From the NCBI GenBank assembly GCA_030632175.1, contig DAOVVG010000163.1, forward strand, positions 1-5,878: 5,878 nucleotides of DNA. Direction: 5' to 3'. A program made the position numbers and the translations under genes. Shown one piece after another: positions 5,216-5,878 of this stretch. The DNA comes from Gammaproteobacteria bacterium. GTDB lineage: Bacteria; Pseudomonadota; Gammaproteobacteria; UBA9214. The notes beneath the pieces are model-generated. The model searched no databases. It saw only the letters and a program-made list of their open reading frames with translations, and was not told where the DNA came from. Positions within the stretch are counted from its first letter, which is position 1. Every line of letters starts with the position of its first letter.

Positions 5216-5878
5216 TCCTGCCAGCGTTTCAAGATCAGGGTTGCATTGGTGCCGCCAAATCCGAAGCTGTTGGACATCATGATATTGGTGCCGGCATTGT
5301 CAATGCGTTCACGAATGATCGGAAAACCCTCACCGGCCGGATCCAGTTCATTGATGTTTGCAGAGGCGCTCAGAAAGTCTCCCTGCATCATCAGCAGGGA
5401 ATAAATTGCTTCATGGACGCCGGCTGCGCCGAGCGAATGTCCTGACAGGGATTTTGTCGAATTGATCTTCGGAATGTTGTCTCCGAACACGGCTTTTACC
5501 GCTTCCAGTTCCCGCATGTCGCCAACCGGTGTGCTGGTGCCGTGTGCATTAATGTAGTCGATGGGTTCATCTACCGTGGACATTGCCTGTTGCATACAGC
5601 GTACTGCGCCTTCGCCGGATGGCTGCACCATGTCATAGCCATCGGATGTTGCACCGTATCCGACGATTTCTGCATGGATAGTTGCGCCGCGCGCCCTGGC
5701 ATGCTCCAGCTCTTCCAGTACCAGCATGCCACCACCGCCTGCAATGACGAATCCGTCACGGGTCAAATCGTAGGGGCGTGATGCCGTTTCCGGAGTTTCG
5801 TTGTATTTTGATGACAGTGTGCCCATGGCATCGAACATTAATGACAGCGACCAGTGCAGCTCTTCGCCGCCACCCGCA
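5209..5878 (-). CDS. fabB: FabB, beta-ketoacyl-ACP synthase I, C-terminal half (5' truncated by window)
   Basis: Condensing enzyme of type II fatty acid synthesis; FabB extends acyl-ACP and is needed for the unsaturated branch in gammaproteobacteria. The frame is open from the right edge to TGA 5211-5209, giving 222 residues that match E. coli FabB from about residue 187. It begins AGGGEELHWS (E. coli AGGGEELCWE), then FDAMGTLSSKYN, RDGFVIAGGGGM, EIVGYGATSDG, INAHGTSTPVGD, KSLSGHSLGAAG and NSFGFGGTNATL. The two catalytic histidines are present, in AHGTSTP and in GHSLGAAG, 35 residues apart like His298 and His333 of E. coli. The nucleophilic cysteine lies upstream, outside the window. ATG 5838 is internal, not the start, because homology continues past it to the edge. 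The motifs fit FabB rather than FabF. fabA is often the upstream neighbour, but that cannot be seen here. Confidence 0.95.
   Translation of the reverse strand, partial: AGGGEELHWSLSLMFDAMGTLSSKYNETPETASRPYDLTRDGFVIAGGGGMLVLEELEHARARGATIHAEIVGYGATSDGYDMVQPSGEGAVRCMQQAMSTVDEPIDYINAHGTSTPVGDMRELEAVKAVFGDNIPKINSTKSLSGHSLGAAGVHEAIYSLLMMQGDFLSASANINELDPAGEGFPIIRERIDNAGTNIMMSNSFGFGGTNATLILKRWQEG

Noticed and set aside
1..5878. A new defence, mobile or biosynthetic system
   Set aside because: All long genes but two belong to well-known housekeeping or envelope families. There are no transposase, integrase, toxin, nuclease or repeat-array signs, and no shift in coding style suggesting transfer.

Overview
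The window reads as ordinary chromosomal DNA of a gammaproteobacterium of medium GC content (estimated by eye, not computed). The signature genes are pqiABC, a three-cysteine NadA very close to the Escherichia coli enzyme, and a FabB-type ketoacyl-ACP synthase, which is typical mainly of gammaproteobacteria. No RNA genes, insertion sequences, CRISPR arrays or phage genes were seen. Genus cannot be told from this sequence.

Layout. Bases 1-99 (+) are the last 32 codons of pqiA. They overlap pqiB (89-1639, +), a membrane-anchored protein with three MCE domains, which overlaps pqiC (1636-2250, +), an outer-membrane lipoprotein. Together they would form an inner-membrane-to-outer-membrane lipid conduit of the Pqi type. 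After a 16-base convergent gap comes nadA (2267-3334, -), quinolinate synthase of NAD biosynthesis. Upstream of nadA on the same strand lies a small Sel1-repeat protein gene (3425-3823, -), which may be co-transcribed with it.

Bases 3824-4145 hold no convincing full-length gene and form a divergent control region. It has an AT-rich core, a good sigma70-like promoter pointing right (3861-3890), a perfect 15-base palindrome (4001-4015) and a strong Shine-Dalgarno sequence. The promoter would drive a secreted protein with two thioredoxin-like domains, each with its own CXXC motif (4146-5189, +). A convergent gap of 19 bases separates this from the C-terminal half of fabB (5209-5878, -), which runs off the right edge.

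The genes fall into separate functions: envelope lipid transport, NAD synthesis, periplasmic thiol chemistry and unsaturated fatty acid synthesis. I see no new multi-gene system. The points most worth a second look are the tandem-thioredoxin protein, its long leader with a palindrome, and the disrupted-looking N terminus of the Sel1 protein, where a short upstream frame ends in a TGATG overlap.
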